Shown in pieces: positions 61,363-64,000 of a DNA stretch of 64,000 bases. How positions within the stretch are numbered: position 1 is the first letter of the stretch; every line of letters starts with the position of its first letter. The notes under the pieces are model-generated. The model had not been told where the DNA came from. It searched no databases and was given only the letters and a program-made list of their open reading frames with translations. The stretch comes from Lachnospiraceae bacterium. Its GTDB lineage: Bacteria > Bacillota > Clostridia > Lachnospirales > Lachnospiraceae. The position numbers were made by a program, and so were the translations under genes. The DNA is taken from assembly GCA_902381685.1 (NCBI GenBank), contig LR698958.1:2155030-2219029 (forward strand), in the 5' to 3' direction.

Positions 61363-62625
61363 TTAGTTATTCTCATTAAAATTCTTTACCATGTTTGCTT
61401 TAGATGCAAGGCTTCCCGCTTTTGCGTTTTTATTCGCTTCCGCTGCTTTCTTTAAACGTGCTTCTTTTTCTGCATCTGTCATCTTTTTCATGCTTGGCTC
61501 CTGAATATTTCTTACATTTCTCTGTGCCATCTCATTGATATTCTTAGCAGAAGCTCCCTTTTTCTCACGTTTCTTCTTAACTTTCTCTACATTCTGTGCA
61601 ATCAAATCATCTACGGATATTTTTTCCAAATGTTTATTAATAATCAACTGCTGCACACATCGGACAACCGCACTGGCAATCCAGTACAAACCTAAACCTG
61701 CCTGGAATGTGAAACACATAAATACTGATAACATCGGCATCATAACATTCATCATCTTCATCTGACTTGCCATCGGATTATCCGCTGTCTGTGTTGCAGA
61801 TGCTGTTGATGTTAACTTAATACTTATCCACTGTGTAAGACCTGATAAAATAGGAATAATTAATGCAACAATTATTAATGCGATTGCACCTGTTTTAACC
61901 CCGTCCATAAACATTGTCTTCGGCGTTTCCGCAAGGTTAATTCCGAGGAAACTGTTCAAATGTTTTACATTTTCCTGTGTACTCTGGATAATCGGCTGTA
62001 AGTTGCTGAATTTATCCGCCAATGTATCCCATGTACTATCCTGAAATTTATATAATACGTCAATAATTGTATTTGTTTTTGTGTAGTCAAAATGTTTCGG
62101 GTCAATTAAAATAGGAGAGGCTTTTCCAATTCCTTCCATGATTTTCTGATACCCGTCTGTTGCCATAATGGAATTTACAAGCGGTAAATACGCATCTTTA
62201 ACTCCGCCTACATATGCAGGAATATTCTGGATTACCTGCCAAAGTCCGAGCAAAATCGGAAATTGAATTAAAAGCGAACCACAGCCACCGGTTGGCGACG
62301 TTCCGTATTTATCATAGACCATCTGTGTCTCTTCCTGCATTTTAAGAACAGATGTCTGATCTCTTTTACCTTTATATTTCTTCTGAATTGCCTGAATTTC
62401 AGGGTTCATTGCCGCAGACATCTTTGAAAATTTCTGCTGCTTAATTGTCAACGGTATTAATAATGTATAAATAATAATTGTAAAGATGATAATACAGATA
62501 CCGATATTCTCAATACCGAATAAATTACTCATCACATTAAAGATACCGTCCATTAATTTTCCGAGCAACCATGCTATCTGTCCAATAATCGGCGTAGTTG
62601 CCTGTGTCAATAATGTACCAGTCAT
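61363..62625 (-). CDS. yidC: Membrane protein insertase YidC (SpoIIIJ/OxaA)
   Basis: The 420-residue insertase has the five-helix YidC core. It has the hydrophilic-groove region, a cytoplasmic hairpin (MNPEIQAIQKKYKGKRDQTS), FPILLGLWQVIQ and the GLYWIASAVVRCVQQLIINK last helix. A periplasm-side insert of about 100 residues (roughly 145-245) is longer than in Bacillus but common in Lachnospiraceae. The tail is Lys-rich. The N-terminus lacks a lipobox. Confidence 0.94.
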   Translation of the reverse strand: MTGTLLTQATTPIIGQIAWLLGKLMDGIFNVMSNLFGIENIGICIIIFTIIIYTLLIPLTIKQQKFSKMSAAMNPEIQAIQKKYKGKRDQTSVLKMQEETQMVYDKYGTSPTGGCGSLLIQFPILLGLWQVIQNIPAYVGGVKDAYLPLVNSIMATDGYQKIMEGIGKASPILIDPKHFDYTKTNTIIDVLYKFQDSTWDTLADKFSNLQPIIQSTQENVKHLNSFLGINLAETPKTMFMDGVKTGAIALIIVALIIPILSGLTQWISIKLTSTASATQTADNPMASQMKMMNVMMPMLSVFMCFTFQAGLGLYWIASAVVRCVQQLIINKHLEKISVDDLIAQNVEKVKKKREKKGASAKNINEMAQRNVRNIQEPSMKKMTDAEKEARLKKAAEANKNAKAGSLASKANMVKNFNENN

Positions 62626-62646
62626 ATTTTTTCCTCCTACTGCACT

Positions 62647-62859
62647 TTAAGGTACGGGGTCATATCCCCCTTTTGAAAATGGATTGCAACGCATAATTCT
62701 CCATATCGTAAGAAGACTTCCCTTAAAGGCACCATATTTTTCAATTGCCTCCAACCCATATTCTGAACAGGTTGGTATATAAATACAGTGTGTTCTTACT
62801 TTCAATCCGGATAAATACTTTCTATAAAATTTAATTAGCATTATAAGCAGTTTCTTCAC
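62647..62859 (-). CDS. yidD: Membrane protein insertion efficiency factor YidD
   Basis: The 70-residue protein has the full YidD pattern: [53 protein letters not shown]. It helps YidC-dependent insertion. The start is GTG 62859, behind GGAGATGGAA, within the rnpA coding region (29-bp overlap), as usual for this gene pair. Confidence 0.93.
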   Translation of the reverse strand: MKKLLIMLIKFYRKYLSGLKVRTHCIYIPTCSEYGLEAIEKYGAFKGSLLTIWRIMRCNPFSKGGYDPVP

Positions 62860-63223
62860 TTATTCCATCTCCATTTTTCTTTTCCATCGGATTATATATA
62901 TGATGAAGTTTTGCCAAGTGGATTAGGGCACTGTCCATTTCTCCATATGATTTACCGTTTGCTGAAGCCCTCACAATCACAACTATATCATATCCACATT
63001 GCATTTTACTTTCTTGTAGTCGATAACTTTCTCTTATTAAACGAGTCAGTCTGTGTCTTACTACACTGTTCCCTACCTTTTTACTTACCGAAATTCCTAT
63101 TCTGTTTTTATTTAAGCCGTTTGGCTTCTTATACATAACTAAATATTTATTCGCATATGATTTTCCACGTTTATATACGATTTGAAAATCTCTGTTTTTC
63201 TTTAAAGATTCGGAAAATTGCAT
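62831..63223 (-). CDS. rnpA: Ribonuclease P protein component
   Basis: The 130-residue basic protein is the protein subunit of RNase P, which matures tRNA 5' ends. It has the [21 protein letters not shown] start and the RNR-type motif ([21 protein letters not shown]). The C-terminal tail beyond about residue 112 is a variable extension that also carries the yidD start. Confidence 0.94.
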   Translation of the reverse strand: MQFSESLKKNRDFQIVYKRGKSYANKYLVMYKKPNGLNKNRIGISVSKKVGNSVVRHRLTRLIRESYRLQESKMQCGYDIVVIVRASANGKSYGEMDSALIHLAKLHHIYNPMEKKNGDGISEETAYNAN

Positions 63224-63270
63224 TTTTCATCTCCCATTTTTTATAGAAGAAAAGGCCACATATATGCGGC

Positions 63271-63405
63271 CTACGCTGATAATTTCTTTCTTCCTTTTGC
63301 TCTTCTAGCAGCTAAAACTTTTCTTCCACCTGCTGTGCTCATTCTTGCTCTGAATCCGTGAACTTTTGCTCTGGATCTCTTTTTTGGTTGGAATGTCATT
63401 TTCAT
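63271..63405 (-). CDS. rpmH: Large ribosomal subunit protein bL34
   Basis: The 44-residue protein has the invariant [19 protein letters not shown] and [21 protein letters not shown] 63405 is preceded by AAGGAGGTGG. It is the first gene of the rpmH-rnpA-yidD-yidC-jag operon next to oriC. Confidence 0.97.
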   Translation of the reverse strand: MKMTFQPKKRSRAKVHGFRARMSTAGGRKVLAARRAKGRKKLSA

Positions 63406-63540
63406 TGATATCCACCTCCTTAAACTCAAACCTATACATATATATAAGTATATTATTTTTTTAAAGACATCGCTTTTAATTATAGTTATAAAACAGTATT
63501 TCGTCAAGCAAAACCTACAATTTTGTACTATTTTTTTCAT

Positions 63541-63786
63541 TTCTCCACATTATCCACATTGTGTGGATAACTTGTGGATATCTCGGGGATATAATGTTAA
63601 TTTTATGTGTATTTTTGATTTTTCCTCTACAGTTTTCCCCTATTTTACTGGGATTTTCCATGTTTATAAAGTTATCCACATGATTTTTCATTGCTTAAAT
63701 ATCAATTTTGATGTAAAATATACTGTATTATAGTATAGGTATAGTAGGTGTACTATGCACAAATGCAAGAATTAGGAGTCGTTAGT
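63541..63786. other. Origin of replication (oriC) region upstream of dnaA
   Basis: The gap 63406-63786 between divergent rpmH and dnaA holds DnaA boxes: TTATCCACA at 63550-63558, TGTGGATAA at 63562-63570, TGTGGATAT at 63573-63581, and TTATCCACA at 63672-63680. The DNA between is AT-rich. A Spo0A-type TTCGTCA lies at 63500-63506. A dnaA promoter may be TTGATG with TAGTAT 17 bp downstream, about 45 bases before the start. Confidence 0.88.
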
Positions 63787-64000
63787 ATGAATATCGTCAA
63801 GGAAAAGTGGAGTGAAATTATTGAAAAATTAAGAATTGAATATGGGCTTTCAAATGTGTCTTTTAATACGTGGATAAAACCTTTAAAAGTGCATGAAGTA
63901 AAAGACAATACCGTTTTTCTTCTATGTGAGTTAAAAGCAAGTATCGACCACATTAAGCATAAATACGAACTTCCTTTGCGTGTTTGTATCGCCGAAGTAA
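63787..64000 (+). CDS. dnaA: Chromosomal replication initiator DnaA, N-terminal part
   Basis: The frame starts at ATG 63787, seven bases after AGGAG, and runs off the window after 71 residues. The start MNIVKEKWSEIIEKLRIEYG and the VSFNTWIKPLKV motif are the DnaA domain I. The context (oriC boxes, rpmH divergent) confirms it. Confidence 0.96.
   Translation, partial: MNIVKEKWSEIIEKLRIEYGLSNVSFNTWIKPLKVHEVKDNTVFLLCELKASIDHIKHKYELPLRVCIAEV

Noticed and set aside
1..64000. CRISPR array or cas genes
   Set aside because: No regularly spaced direct repeats of CRISPR length and no Cas motifs were seen in the window.

Overview
The window is AT-rich DNA from a sporulating, strictly anaerobic Firmicute, most likely a Lachnospiraceae (Clostridium cluster XIVa) gut bacterium. 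The evidence is spoIIQ/spoIID and Spo0A-type boxes, reverse rubrerythrin under a PerR-like regulator, a long (type 2) isoleucyl-tRNA synthetase behind a T-box, and DUF3881 and DUF4446 genes beside serS and parAB. The right edge is the origin of replication. It carries dnaA (+), a cluster of DnaA boxes, and then leftward rpmH, rnpA, yidD, yidC, jag, mnmE, mnmG, rsmG, an alpha/beta hydrolase, two parS sites, parA, parB, DUF4446, serS, DUF3881 and a tRNA-Arg(CCU).

The left third (1-25 kb) is chromosomal backbone. It holds a DUF2508 gene end, dCMP deaminase, upp, a Sua5 fusion whose phosphatase domain has lost its catalytic residues, a CwlD-type amidase, a spore-type GH18 enzyme behind tandem Spo0A boxes, mecA, DUF1858, perR and reverse rubrerythrin. 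After these come an ECF S component, a cold-shock-type DEAD-box helicase behind an apparent attenuator, a hemolysin-III-family protein, spoIIQ/spoIID, glycogen phosphorylase, ileS, a D,D-carboxypeptidase and a divergent ferredoxin / Crp-Fnr pair.

From about 25 to 50.6 kb lies accessory DNA. It begins with an unrecognised translationally coupled gene pair (glycine-rich membrane/TerB-like protein plus a 401-residue protein), an IS110 element, an IS1182-type transposase remnant and the 3' half of a tRNA-Lys(CUU). It continues with a roughly 12-kb surface-protein locus: two paralogous giant secreted proteins, each followed by a tiny protein with a TPxTG sorting signal. Between them lie a major secreted protein, two paralogous membrane proteins, a lipoprotein, a membrane thioredoxin and an unknown protein. 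Two Rrf2-type regulators precede the locus, and all three upstream regions share a dyad motif. Then come a truncated SpaA-repeat adhesin fused to a truncated GH95 fucosidase, and a plasmid/ICE-type repA-parB-parA-parB module whose parA has an in-frame stop.

The strongest candidates for something undescribed are the surface locus with its Rrf2 control, the coupled gene pair at 25.1-27.0 kb, and the DEAD-box leader. Everything here was read by eye. Family names rest on recognised motifs, not on searches.
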